From Cladorrhinum sp. PSN259 (Eukaryota > Ascomycota > Sordariomycetes > Sordariales > Podosporaceae), in the NCBI GenBank assembly GCA_033725935.1, contig MU867064.1:186001-250000 (forward strand): a stretch of DNA of 64,000 nucleotides. The letters are read 5' to 3'. The position numbers and the translations under genes were made by a program. The stretch's first letter is position 1, and the number at the start of each line of letters is the position of its first letter. Positions 25,101-36,425 of the stretch are shown one piece after another. The notes below the pieces were generated by a model that was not told the DNA's origin, did no database searches, and was given only the letters and a program-made list of their open reading frames with translations.

Positions 25101-25518
25101 AAGCGGTTATGCACATGTTTGCATCCTCTCGGCCTGGATTGCGCTTCACCGCCGGCTACTTCGCTGCTTGTCTACACCTTTCTCGGAGGCCAAATGGTCA
25201 TACCTAGGTCAACCACCGAAACCCGGTGACTTGGCGATACCTATCAACACCATTATGCAGGTTGATCCACCTTATCCCCGAAAGCGTGAGACGCAAGACG
25301 AAGAAACAATTAAGTTTTGAGGCTCAATATATGATAAAGTTAGCTACACATAAGGGCTGTGTATACCCGTCTCGTGGAATTCATGTTGCACCATGTTCAT
25401 TCTTGATCACATACCCTCACCAACACCGACGCGTCCAACAGCCACCTCAAAAGCAAGTTTAAACCCTGACCCTCATTCTTCCAACTCCCAACTCCCATCT
25501 CCTCCGGCCCTTTCCCGC
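22188..25518. other. 3.3 kb stretch without a supported gene
   Basis: Frames of 60-140 residues occur on both strands but overlap each other, are low in complexity or lack conserved blocks, and I could not join any of them into a convincing exon chain. The first few hundred bases are the promoter of the membrane-protein gene. Non-coding transcripts cannot be excluded. Confidence 0.5.
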
Positions 25519-25959
25519 TCAATCATCATCACAATCAATCTCCTCATTCCAAAAATAACTCCAACTCCTCCACTCCGGATTTTCTCTGATCCTGAACTCT
25601 CTCTCCCGATCATCAATCATCGTCATCAGGAAAAGCACGTCTCTCAAGCTCCCAGCTTCCTCTGTGATTCTTTCCACCGTCCGTCTGGACAGCCTCGCCC
25701 CACCCGGCCTCAGATTGCAATAGGGAATCAGCTCAGTGACGACGTCGATCACTGGTAGGTATTGCTGGCTGCTTCGCAATAAAGATGAGGTAAAGCTTTG
25801 CAGGGTTTCTTGTAGAGCAGAGGGGGTGGTAATAGGGAGAATGGGACTGTCTGGAAATCTGTGGTTTGGTCAGTACGTTGGTGGGAAAGAGTAGGGGATG
25901 GTGAGTAAGACGATACAAAGACTCAGAATTGCAGCAGGCTTAGAGAAAATATATATATA

Positions 25960-25997
<38 letters not shown>

Positions 25998-26429
25998 TAA
26001 GAAATAGTAAATCAAGGGACGGAGGAACATACTGGACTTGAAGAGCCATGAATCCTCTGAGCGAGGTAGCTGGGTCAGAGAATGAGGAGTCAAGGAGATA
26101 GACAACTGCGAGCTGATTCGCAACTGACGGTAAAGGGCAGGGTATGTCAGCTGCGGTTAGAAGAAGGACGTCAAAGATGCTGAAGCGTTCTATGTCCTCG
26201 TCGAAAATGGAGATGGAGATGCCGCAGTGCAAGGGAAGGGTTGCTTCTGCATGTGGATTTAGTACCAAGTCTTATAACGAGAATGTTGAGGTGGTCAGAA
26301 ACCTCTCCATTGTCTGGGATTAGATGCACGAAGTTGGTTGACGGCGGAGGCCCAAATTGGATGGTTTCTGAGATGAAGGGAAATGAAGTTGAGTGGTCGT
26401 TCATGACCTTGGAATGGGTGGTAGGACAT
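25519..26429 (-). CDS. Three-exon hypothetical protein, 226 residues
   Basis: Exons on the minus strand are 26429-26303, 26246-26033 and 25858-25519. The gene starts MSYHPFQGHERPLNFISLHL. Intron 1 has a weak donor (GTTTCT) but a perfect TACTAA branch site and CAG acceptor. Intron 2 is 174 bases and carries an (AT)n-(TG)n microsatellite. Phases match at both joins (1 and 2) and the frame stays open to a stop after EEIDCDDD. The product has no membrane segment or signal peptide; the C-terminal half is helical and rich in charged residues (RRTVERITEEAGSLRDVL). I do not recognise the family. The protein-like composition and matching splice phases support a real gene, but without homologues or transcripts it remains a prediction. 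Confidence 0.72.
25949..25994. repeat. (AT)n-(TG)n compound microsatellite in an intron
   Basis: About six AT units are followed by about 16 TG units. It lies inside intron 2 of the hypothetical gene at 25519-26429 and explains why that intron is about three times the usual length. Confidence 0.95.
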
Positions 26430-26758
26430 GGTTGCCGCGATTAGATGAAATGAGAGATAGAGAAAGAGTTGGGTATATTTTTTGTATCAACCAGTATCGT
26501 CGCCCCAAACAGATGTCTATGTTTGGCGAATGTAGGTAGAAAGAAGCTTTTCAGCACTCTTTTTCTATTGTCATGGGCGTTTTGTGAGGTCTGTCTCCCG
26601 GCGTGCCTCGCCCCTTCCTTGTTAAATACACCATCGGACCCGAGCCCTCTGGCTATCATGGGCCGTGCTTTCACCAAACCCGCAACCTAAACGAGGCAAA
26701 AGTCAAGATATACTTACATCATTCTGCAACTGGTTTTAAGTACACGCTGCACCCATCG
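26430..26758. other. Short spacer between hypothetical gene and OPA3-like gene
   Basis: About 330 bases between two minus-strand genes. It must hold the 3' end of the OPA3-like transcript and the promoter of the downstream gene. No motif stands out. Confidence 0.55.
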
Positions 26759-27475
26759 TCATACCGCTGGAGAGGGCAAAAGTGGCTGTTTCGTTTTAGG
26801 ATCCCTGAATGCCCTCAACGCCGTCTCAATGAGTTCCACTCGCTCTCTCTGCGCTCTTTCTGCCTCCTCGAGCTCTTCGCCCCTTCTTTTCAGCTCTTCA
26901 ATTTGCTTCTCCAAAACCTCAATGGTTTCCCTGTTCTGGTCCGGCTTTTGAGAGGACCTCCAATATTCATACGTAATCAGCGCACCGGCGACAGTCAGAA
27001 TAAATGTATCTCCAACCACATCGGCAAAAAGGTCAACAGCCTTGCCCTCGGGAAGAGACCTAAACTTGCGCTTCCAGATACTTGGCGGCGCATCTTTTAC
27101 GGGATGTGATTCTCGCGCCGTTGTTCCGTATTTAGCTTTAAGCTCCTCTTCACGCTTTACCTGCTCCTCTGTTTTTACTGTTGATGTTTCCGCCTTTTCC
27201 TTGGCCTTTTGAATTGACTCGTTATTCCGTAGGGTCGCCACTGATAGGCGCATATTGATTTGATGGATTACTTGGCCATATTTTGCTGCAAATGCTCGAA
27301 ATCGTGGATGCTCGTGTGCTTGATGTTTGATATGGTTCTGCACCAGAGGAATCGAAATTAGAGACACACTTCAAAAAAAAATAAAAAAAATTGACCAGAT
27401 AGAACTTACCGCTCCGTACTTGGAGATGTGTCGCACAAAGAGCGCTCCAAGTTTGAAAAGGGGTAATGTGACCAT
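26759..27475 (-). CDS. OPA3-like mitochondrial protein
   Basis: Exons on the minus strand are 27475-27410 and 27337-26759, giving 214 residues. The first exon encodes MVTLPLFKLGALFVRHISKYGA, the conserved amphipathic start of OPA3 proteins; the next block (HPRFRAFAAKYGQVIHQINMRL) is the rest of the signature. A Lys/Glu-rich linker follows, then a hydrophobic segment (LFADVVGDTFILTVAGALITYEYW, about residues 133-156) and a long coiled coil (about 160-200). OPA3 is a mitochondrial membrane-associated protein involved in lipid metabolism and mitochondrial shape in animals; the fungal role is little known. The intron splits the signature, so the second exon alone looks truncated. The gene is divergent from the polo kinase gene. 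Confidence 0.93.
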
Positions 27476-28270
27476 TGTGTGAGAAATTCGTGGCTGTGAG
27501 TGATTCGATCGAGCCTTTCGTTGTATTTGGTTCGGGTCTCTCGAGAAGCTGCGGGGTGGTTCTTTAGTAGCGGTGAAGCAAGTGGAGGTTGGATTGTGTG
27601 AGGCAATATTCAAGCAACAGACAAGCAGAAAGCAGTGAAATCAAATTGAATTGGGTGTCAAGAGCTTGTTGCTATGCATCAGGAGCATGAGGTTCTTGAG
27701 AACCCAATATGGAGTTGCTCGGCAATGGCGGGGAGCTTCCGCCGTTAAGACAGCCAATAAAATGGCGAGGAAGCCCCGAGGCCCTGAATGGACAGGAAGC
27801 TTATCTGAACTCCCCTTGACGGGCAAGTTTTTGGTGGGTCAGGCAAGCCGTTGCCCTGGCGACCTGCAGCATGAGCAACAAATGCATTCTAACCAAAACT
27901 TCCATGGTCTAGGGTCCAGCCTCCAACACATCAAATCCACTCACATCATTGACAGCGAGTGAGTTGTGGGCTTGTCGTTGCCACTTGTGTTTTTGATACA
28001 TTTGCTTTTCGCCTTTCATGATTGCCGCCAACTGTTCGGAATCAACAAAGTCCATCTGTAAGTTTACTTATCCATGCTGTTTACGTCGAGGGCCGATCGT
28101 CCTTATTTGCTGCTGCAGCCCAAAAAAAACGAGACGTCGATTTTGGTGTCGCGAGCCTGCTGCAACTACAAGCACCATACCGCGGTACAACTTCCCCACA
28201 GTGCATGCTAACATCTTGAAGAACATTGGACAGACTGACCCGCCAACAAAACCATCCACCAGCGTCGGCG
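27476..28270. other. Bidirectional promoter, OPA3-like and polo kinase
   Basis: About 800 bases between divergent starts. On the polo side there is an upstream ATG at 28018 and a likely 5'-UTR intron at 28058-28118 (GTAAGT to CTGCAG), which together make a small upstream frame ending at 28219. Confidence 0.6.
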
Positions 28271-31200
28271 ATGGTAGCAAGAGGCATCGACATGGAGGCG
28301 TTATCACCTAGGGATGCAAATGCCCAGCGGGTTCCTCGAGCTCCAGAGCTGAAGACCAAGGCTGCGGCCCAAGTTCTAAAGACCGCGAAGGATAAGGAAC
28401 ATCCGCCACCACCGCCCAACAATGTTGTCGAACCTCCGAGCACCGACCGGAGGGAGGGCATGGTCTATGAGGTTGGGAAGCTCCTGGGAAGGGGAGGCTT
28501 TGCCATCTGTTATGAAGGCACGCCTGCAGGGTCATCCAAGAGGTTTGCGCTCAAGATTGTCAAGAGCCAGATGCCAACAAAGATGGAACAAAAAGTACGG
28601 TCCTCGGGTTATCCACATGAGCCATTGGAAACTGACAATCTTCTCCTAGTTCCAAACCGAACTCCAAATCCACTCCAAGATGCGCCACCAAAACATCGTA
28701 CAGTTCCACCGCGCTTTCACCTTTGAGCGTTGCACCTACTTGGTTCTGGAGCTCTGCCCGAACGGCTCCCTTATGGACATGGTCAAGAGGCGCAAGGGAT
28801 TGACAGAGCCCGAGGTCCGTTTCTACTCGGTTCAGATTGCTGGCGCCATCAAGTACATGCACGCCAAGGGAATCATTCACCGTGACCTGAAGATGGGCAA
28901 CATCTTCCTGGACAGGCATATGAATGCAAAGATTGGCGATTTCGGACTGGCCGCCCTCCTTCTGACGGGCAAGGACATGCAGATTATGCGCCGTACCACC
29001 CTCTGCGGGACACCAAACTACATTGCGCCTGAAATCTTGGAGAAGGGCAAGAAGGGCCACGACCACATGGTCGATATCTGGAGTCTGGGCATCATTGTGT
29101 TTGCAATGCTCACATCGAAGCCTCCTTTCCAGTCATCGACCACGGATGAGATTTATCGCCGCGCCAGAGATAGAGATTACGAATGGCCAACACCAGAAAG
29201 TGGTGGCAAAAAATACATCAGTCAGGAGGCCAAGGATCTTGTTGCTACGATGCTCCAGGATGCCGACCAGAGACCCGACCCGGACGCTATTGTTGGCCAT
29301 CCATTTTTTAACTCTGGGTACATGCCCGTTGCCTCTGACATAACATACAAGCTTCGGGAGCTCCCCCCTCAGAGCCCTGCATTCTATGAGCCTCTTTCCA
29401 GCCCTAAAGCGGAAGCTATCAACCATCGCAACGTTCAAGCGATGTGCAAGGAGTGCGGCGTGGGTCCCTGGCAGGACTCACAACTCATCTTCAAGAATAT
29501 TTGGAGAGAGATGGCCGAGGAGGAGCACTATGGCTTAACGCCAATTATTCCCCTGGCTGAGGGCATTGTTTATCGGCCGTTCGACGAGGTTCGCAATGAG
29601 CAGAAGCTGCATGCTCGCCTTGCCCAACAACAGGCGCTCCAACAGGCTACTTCTCAGATGTCGAGTCTCTCGGTTTCGGGTGATCTTAGCAGCTTCAACC
29701 AAAGCACCCAACAGGCTCAGTCTTCCCAGAGAGTTGCATCTGGTCTCCTCAGGGCGCCGCCACAGAGCTTCGCGGCTCAGCAGAGAGCCCAGCATAGGCC
29801 TGCCAACACGGCGACGTCGACGATTAGCAGATCACAAACGGTTCCCGAACAACTGGCTACAAACCCCACTGGCACTCTTCGGTCAAGACCTAGACGAGAG
29901 CTGCCCGGGGCGATCATTCCTCAGCCCGTTGAGGAGGCTGCTCCTGTGAAGAAGACGACGACCAGGAGTCTGAGAAGTCAGTTGACCATGTCTAGAAGTC
30001 AGACTCTTGCCAAGTTGCCTCAAGACGAGGAGGAAGCTGCTCCCACTTCTACAAGACGGCCGTCAGCGTCCTCAAGAAGCAATTCTTCCCAGGAAGAGAA
30101 ACTTTCCCTCTTCAGTCCTTCTGAGTGCCAAGAACATGTCCCCGGTACTCGCCCAGATGTAGTCCTGGACAGGCTCTACGCATTGCAGGCCGAGCTTGAG
30201 CGCGCGCTCAACTCGCGAACGATGGCGCTCATGTCTGCTAAGGACAAGGCCCCAGCTCCTCCGCAGATTGTGGTCAAGTGGGTTGATTATACCAACAAGT
30301 TTGGATTGGGATATATCCTCAACGACGGTAGCGTCGGGTGTATTCTGAAAAACATCCCTGTCGCCGAAGGGTCGAGAACTGGGATCTTGCCGCCAGCCTG
30401 CATGTTGGTTCACGGAGCTGAGAGGCACTGCCTGAGAAAAGAGGATAGAAGTTATAGAGACAGACATCAAATCGTGCCCATGTCAGAAGGTAAGGGTGTT
30501 TGGTTCTACGAGAATAACGGGGAAGATGGGTTTAACAGGGTGAGGGTGGCGCCCGAGAGTTTTAAGATTCCGATCAACTCTGATGGGACGGTCGGAAAAC
30601 TGTCTGCGGGCAAGGATGTGTTTGATCATCGCAAGCGGGAGAGGATTGTTCTGTGGAAGAAATTTGCCAATTACATGATTGCGTATGGTCGGGAGATGGG
30701 TGAGGGTAGCCCAGGGGAGGAGGAGTTGGGGATGCCCAAGCCGAGCATTACGGACCTGGAGGCGGCGCCCAGTGATGTGGTGACGTTTTATCAGCGGTTT
30801 GGAGATGTGGGCTGCTGGATGTTTTGCGATGGACACATGCAGGTATGTATTTTTTTTTTAACGGCCCACGTCGTGTTGGTTGCATTCTCTCGTTTCTAAC
30901 ACAATTCTTCTAGTTCAACTTTCCCGATCATACCAAGATCGTTCTTGACCCAACGGGAACTTGGTGTCACTTTTGGCACCTGCCGCTTGACGCGGCCAAG
31001 ATGTTGGAGGAACAGGGTTCGCTATCGGAGTCTGCTCTTGACGGCCGTGCGGTCTTGACTTGGCCTGTTCAGACGCTGCTCAACTTTGCCACAGTGCCCA
31101 AACAACCTACTTCCAGGACCGGCAGCTCTTCCTCCAACAGACGCAGACCGGAAATTAGCCCCGAGTTACAAGGCATCCCCGTTGCCAACCATTTCCGCCA

Positions 31201-31480
31201 AAAGATTGAGTTTATCAGGGATGTGGTGCGGGAGTGGAACATGAATGGCGGGATTGGAGTGAGCGACATGAGCCGAGACGGGAGGCTGAGATGGATGGGC
31301 ATGAGGGAGACAAAGAATGTTCCAATTCCTGCCAAACATGTCTGGGTCACGATCGGAGCAAGAAACGGGGACCAGCGGTTGTGTGCGTATGTTGATCCGA
31401 GAAGGCCAGGGGAGATTGGCGAAGATATTGACGAGTCTGCGAGCTCGTCATCATCGTCGTCGAGCAAGAGTAAGCGTTAG
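28271..31480 (+). CDS. plkA: Polo-like kinase (Cdc5/Plo1/PlkA)
   Basis: Exons are 28271-28594, 28650-30842 and 30914-31480, giving 1027 residues. The Ser/Thr kinase domain (about 64-330) has the glycine loop GRGGFA (74-79), Lys95, Asp187 in HRDLK, Asp205 in DFG and a TTLCGTPNYIAPE activation segment. A Gln/Ser-rich linker of about 250 residues follows. Two polo boxes sit in the C-terminal third: VVKWVDYTNKFGLGYILNDGSVG and, after the last intron, FNFPDHTKIVLDP. The latter carries the His-x-Lys pair that grips phosphopeptides. Polo kinases control mitotic entry, spindle poles and septation. The protein is much longer than animal PLK1 (603), as is usual in filamentous ascomycetes, because of the linker and a C-terminal extension ending in poly-Ser. 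The ATG at 28271 is the first in frame. Confidence 0.97.
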
Positions 31481-32333
31481 AGATTGCTTTATGGGTAACA
31501 TCATGCGAGAATGGGGCTGAAAAAGTACATAAATGCAAAATGAATATATGGGTGGGACCGGCATGGGGGAAGGGGAAGGCGTTGGGGTGTTTTGCTGTCG
31601 TTTGTTGTTGCTGGCTTTAATTTGGTTTGTTGAAGGGAGCGCGCCTGTTTGATGAAGTCACGATAACTCTTCCTGCTGTCATGACATTTTTCTGTCGACT
31701 TTTATTTGCTGGCGCTGGAGTTTTTTCTTACGCTGATAAGGAAACCGGGGAAGCGGGAGCAAGGGGGGAAGGGGGTTAGGCTGTTGTCATTTCTATTGCA
31801 GTGTTTTCATATCAACTCTTCCAAGACTCAATCATGATTATAGACCTAATAAGTCTTTGTATGGTTTTGGAACACCTTTTTTAATTCCATTGTTTCTGTG
31901 GTGCTTTGGTCGACTTGGCTGGTTCCTTTCGCTCCTTTGAGCGTCTTTTGGTATGCCATGCTTATCTCTCTCTCTCTCTCTCTCTTTGTTAGAGCAAGTT
32001 GCTGTATTGATAATAAAGTTGAAAGCAAAGGGGAAATTGCGCTCATCAGAGAAGATTTGAGGTTCATCCTTTTGGCTTGTGTGGAAGACAAGGGGGCACG
32101 TAATTAAGGGTAGGAAGAAAATCTGGGGGACAGGATATGACTTTAGCTCAAGCAAATCATATACAAATTAAATAAGTGGCAACAACTGAAATGCGGCTCA
32201 TGTAAGTAGTTGTTTCATCAATCCAATCTGGCGCAAACTACCTAGATAACATTGCATAAGGGCATCCCATCTTCGTGGCTTATTTTTTTCTTGCCTCCGT
32301 GATGGAGGCGATACTCCCAGACAAGTAAAACGT
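31481..32333. other. Intergenic between convergent polo and MFS genes
   Basis: Holds the 3' UTRs of both genes and a (TC)n run at 31965-31985. No gene is supported. Confidence 0.65.
31965..31985. repeat. (TC)n microsatellite
   Basis: About ten uninterrupted TC units in non-coding sequence. Confidence 0.95.
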
Positions 32334-34376
32334 TCACTCGCCAACCTCGCGATCGTCGCTCCAGTGAATGTAGGAAACTACAGGCCACGACCAACTCGCG
32401 TGCCGGATCCGCTTGCCCCAAAAGTAGAGCGGAATCCAGCCCAACAAGATGACGGCCGAGATTGCGGCCATGACGCCGTACGCGTTCAGGTAGCCAGACT
32501 CAGAGACCCAGGTGTTTGTGTAGAAGGACAGGAGAAACCCGAAGAGGGACTTAAATCCCATCACTGCCAGAGTGACTTCTCCCGCGACGGGACGGTAAGC
32601 GTCTATGACGTATACCAGGGCCACGTTTGTGCCTTGGACGATTGCGAAGTTGACTGTTTCATTTGTCAGTTTGTAGTATCATATAGAGTACGAGAGGAGA
32701 AAAGAGAAGGGAGGGGGGGGGGGCTTACGCAAAGCGATAGAGATGGTAGGAACAACCCAGTGTAGTTTATTTTGGATAGAAACTCCAAAGAGGACCAGAG
32801 CCAAGGGTGAAGTTATCATGGCTGGTATCATTGCCGGCAGACGCATCTCGGGATCACGAACTCCCCCGTTCCGTTTGGTGAAGTAATCCGCTACCACGTC
32901 ACCGAACTTGCCTCCTACCGGAATTCCGAGCAGGCAGCCGATGATGGCTGAGATGAAGCATAGCCCGATCTGCCAGGACTTGAAGTGATATGCCTGCTCA
33001 AAGGCGATCTCGACGTTGGATGTCATTGCGACGAGGAACCCGATGGTCGCTGCTTCGACGAGAGCGGCCCAGAGTACCGGAGGGAGAAAAATGAGTCCCA
33101 GGGGCCGGACGGCCAGTTTGAAGAAGTTTTCAGAGGTTAACGGTTTGGTTTGGAAGATTTTCAGCGTTTGAAGGTAAGGAGTTTTCTTGACGGTTGGGAC
33201 ATTGCGAGAGGGGGAACGTTCCACGTCGGAAGTACTGATTGTGCCTCCTTTTTCCAAGGATGAGCCGGCACGGCCCGAGACGAAGCCTGAGCCCCCATCG
33301 TCGCTTTGTGGGATCTCACGGTGGTAGGCTGTTTCGGGGAAGGCGAAGAAGGCAATGAGCAGGACCACGCCGACAAGAGCAGAGGCCACTTGGAAGATTA
33401 CACGCCAATGATGGTGGATAGTAATCAAGCTGAAGGTAGTCTGGGGTTAGGAGAGCACACTGACGGTCAGGGCAACGAAAAAGACATACCCAGAGATGAT
33501 GAGACCAAGAGCGATCCCAACAGCTAGGAAAGAACTGTAAAGGGCCATCACAGCCCCTCTCTCGTGGAGGAAAAAGATGTCCGCAATCGTGATAGGGGCT
33601 AAGCGACGGTTGCGTGGGTCAGTTTCACCTAACGGACCTTGATGACGCGGCAAAGGCGGTAGAGGGTGGGAAAGGGGGCGGGGGTTGTCAAAGCATACCG
33701 ACAGTCTCGGCAGCACCAGCGCCGAAACCCATGATGATCCTCCCGGCCAGAAACCCGCCATAGGAGCGCTCAAAAGAAAGCCAGATTACTGCGGCCTTGT
33801 GTTGTTTGAGTGTTAGTAACGGTTTCCCATTAAGTGTTGTTTAAGAACGAGCCTTACGAAGTAGATTGCATAGCTTATTACATATGTCGGCCTTCTACCG
33901 TATTTGTTGGCGACTGGAATCCAGAAGAAGTTGCCCACGCCCTGAAGCAAGGCAGTAGTGGTGAAAAAGTAGGAAACCTTGGCGACCGCTTGGACAAAAA
34001 CCCTTGGGTTTTTACCGGGGTGGGCTCCCTTGAAGAAGTCCATGGTAATGTGAACCATGGCAATGGATGGCCCAGCGGCAACAAAGTTGCACACCATCAT
34101 GGCGAGGCAGATGACAGTGGCCAGATAATACTTGTACCATTGTGGCCTAACGATGGTCAGCCATTCTTGCTCGGTTTAACTTAAAGAGAGGAGGGGAGGG
34201 GAGAGTTACCAGTTCAGGGGGTCGTTGGGGTCAGAAGAAGGCGTTGGGATCAAGATGATCTCGTTAGTCTCTTGGTGACGAAGACGAACATTTCCAAGAG
34301 TTCTTTTACGGGTCTTCTCGACACGCGAGACCTCATGGTCAGCAGCCAACGATGCTGCGATGGTATCGTGGCCCAT
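32334..34376 (-). CDS. Major facilitator superfamily transporter
   Basis: Six exons on the minus strand: 34376-34210, 34146-33858, 33795-33699, 33598-33490, 33429-32729 and 32653-32334, giving 560 residues. A cytosolic N-terminus ends in DPNDPLNWPQWYKYY, the usual entry to the first helix in fungal 12-helix drug/H+ antiporter (DHA1) relatives. Helices follow in two groups of six, separated by a polar loop (about residues 250-300) containing ETAYHRE and a Ser-rich stretch. The loop between helices 2 and 3 carries NKYGRRPTYVIS, matching the MFS motif A region. Substrate cannot be told from sequence. The fifth intron has an 11-base C run directly after its GTAAG donor. The gene is divergent from the zinc-finger regulator at 36426, 2 kb away. 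Confidence 0.94.
32713..32723 (-). repeat. C11 run directly after an MFS splice donor
   Basis: On the coding strand the fifth MFS intron begins GTAAG followed at once by eleven C. Confidence 0.9.
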
Positions 34377-36425
34377 CCTGAAGTTGGTGCTGGAGGGTGG
34401 TGGCGGTGAAAGCCACTGGGGAAGAGGATGAACTGACTCTGGGACTAATAAAGGATGCAGAGTTACAGAGGATGAGCTATGTATGAGCTTGTTCAGTATC
34501 CCCACGAGCTTGTTTGTGAGATGGGAGGTCCAAGGGCAGAGGATCCGGGAGATCTTGTATAGCTCCTGTTCCTAGCCCATTTCAGCAAGACTAGGGGTGG
34601 GGATGGTCCCGTCGTTCATATAACCCCATCCATCATGGTAGAAATAATGCCGAGTCGGTCTTTATCTATTCAGGTTCCGGTTGACTGCTACATCCGCAAG
34701 CTGATGGGAAACATGATAAATCCGTGCATCTCGCTGTGTCTTGGCTGGGGTCTTGGCGCATGGCAACCCAGCAAGTACCCCAGCGCCCTCAGGGGTCCCA
34801 GGAAGAGTATCCTCTCCCAGCACACAGCGCTTGGTGGATGAAAGTGGAGGGTGATAAATAATCCTTCTCCATGTTGCATCGTACTATCCACTAATACCTT
34901 CTTGGCTGCCATCTTCATTGCTTTGATATATTCTCACAACTTCCAAGGCTTCGGATCTCCGAGCGTTTTTAGCTCATTGGAGTCAAGGCAAGATGACGGG
35001 CATTAACGAAGCATGGCTTGGGGCAATATGCAGATGGGATTGTTGGAAGGAAGATTCCGCGCGCCATCATGTTTCGTGATGGCCTCGAACTTCACTCTAA
35101 CGAGAAACCCTGAGCTCCGTGCTCCTCTAGATATGCTCATATGCATGCTCACGCAGAATATCGAACATGAAAAGCCCGATGGGTGTGCAACGAGGCTCTC
35201 ACACTCCCGGGTGGCTGTCATTGGGCTTGATGTGTAAGTAGCGCCCGTTCCGGTTTCCGGGAGCGGTATTAGAGAGCTCGCGGCCCGTCCTACCATCTGC
35301 AAAGACGGTTGACCGTTGATGGCACAGTGGCGCATACGGAACCGTGGCAGCATTTCCACTGTGCTTGCCGATGGTGATATGCATAATATATCTCGCTTAT
35401 CCCAAGGAGGTTAATTTGTTATTGCGTACACTCCATCATGACTTTTAGCATGTGCAGTGACTGCAGTATCTTTGACCAACTGGCTGGGCTCTGACAGGGT
35501 CGGAGGTTGTTGGTTCGAAGACTGTGACCTTGCTAAGAGCTTGTCATGTTCGTTCGGAAGGTTGGGCCATCTATAAGCATATTGCTCGTGGGTCTCTCCC
35601 GGACTTCCCCAACATTGGCATTCCTGAGCTTGTTTGTATGTCAGGCACGTCTAGAACGAGGTGCTTTGGGTGGAACAAAGGTGAAAATGGGCTATCCAGA
35701 AAGACGCACTGAGTCCCGAGATGGCGGATGTGTGGCCAGAGCGTCCTATACCAAGTCCATCATAATCGTCAGATGAATCTTGATCGCACGGCACATGCCC
35801 GCTTTGTGGCTTGCTGCAGAGCAGCGACAGTATGCATGGCGTAATTGCTCACGACGTGCTGTTTTAATATCCGGCAGAAGGCTCATCGCTTGGGTGTTTT
35901 GAGAATTCGGAACCGAAGATGTGTATTTTCGGGCATGGCGTGCATCTGCCAACGCCGTGGAATGAATGAGGGAAAAGAGCTTTCCGAGTGGAAAAACAAA
36001 AGCGAAAATTATAATCACCTTAGTAGTCGTGAGTGCAAGCAACTTAACTGTCGAATGACAGATGGAGGAGTGGAGGCATCAGATGTCAGATGCAGAGTTG
36101 AAGGGTCCCCGGGAGGTTCCCTGTCGAAAGGCAAGGATAAACTTACAGAATCGCGTCTTGGCGCCAAGCCCGGTGTGGTCGACGCGTGTCCCCCCGCGAA
36201 CGATGGGGTCTAAGACACCTGGAGAGCACTGTTCAACAGAAGGTTAATTGGAGGTCGGTCTTAGATTTGTGACACTGGGCAAGGTCCGTCACCCGAACTT
36301 ACAGACATCCGCGCCGTTGGACGTCCGAGTCCTCTCAATCGCTTGGGATCCGGCCTTGGTGTCACAGGCAAACGATTCAAGGCAGTGCCGGAATCATGAG
36401 TTTATGAACTGCAGTTAAAGGCAAG
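34377..36425. other. 2 kb divergent promoter region, MFS and zinc-finger gene
   Basis: Contains the promoters of the two flanking genes. Frames within it are short and have no recognisable content. A GGTTCGAA word at 35512-35519 was checked as part of a tRNA and did not fold. Confidence 0.55.

Noticed and set aside
25042..25320. A 92-codon plus-strand frame
   Set aside because: No homologous pattern, no partner exons, and it lies in DNA without other coding signs.
35440..35540. GGTTCGAA resembling a tRNA T-loop
   Set aside because: The flanking bases do not form the T stem and no cloverleaf can be drawn.
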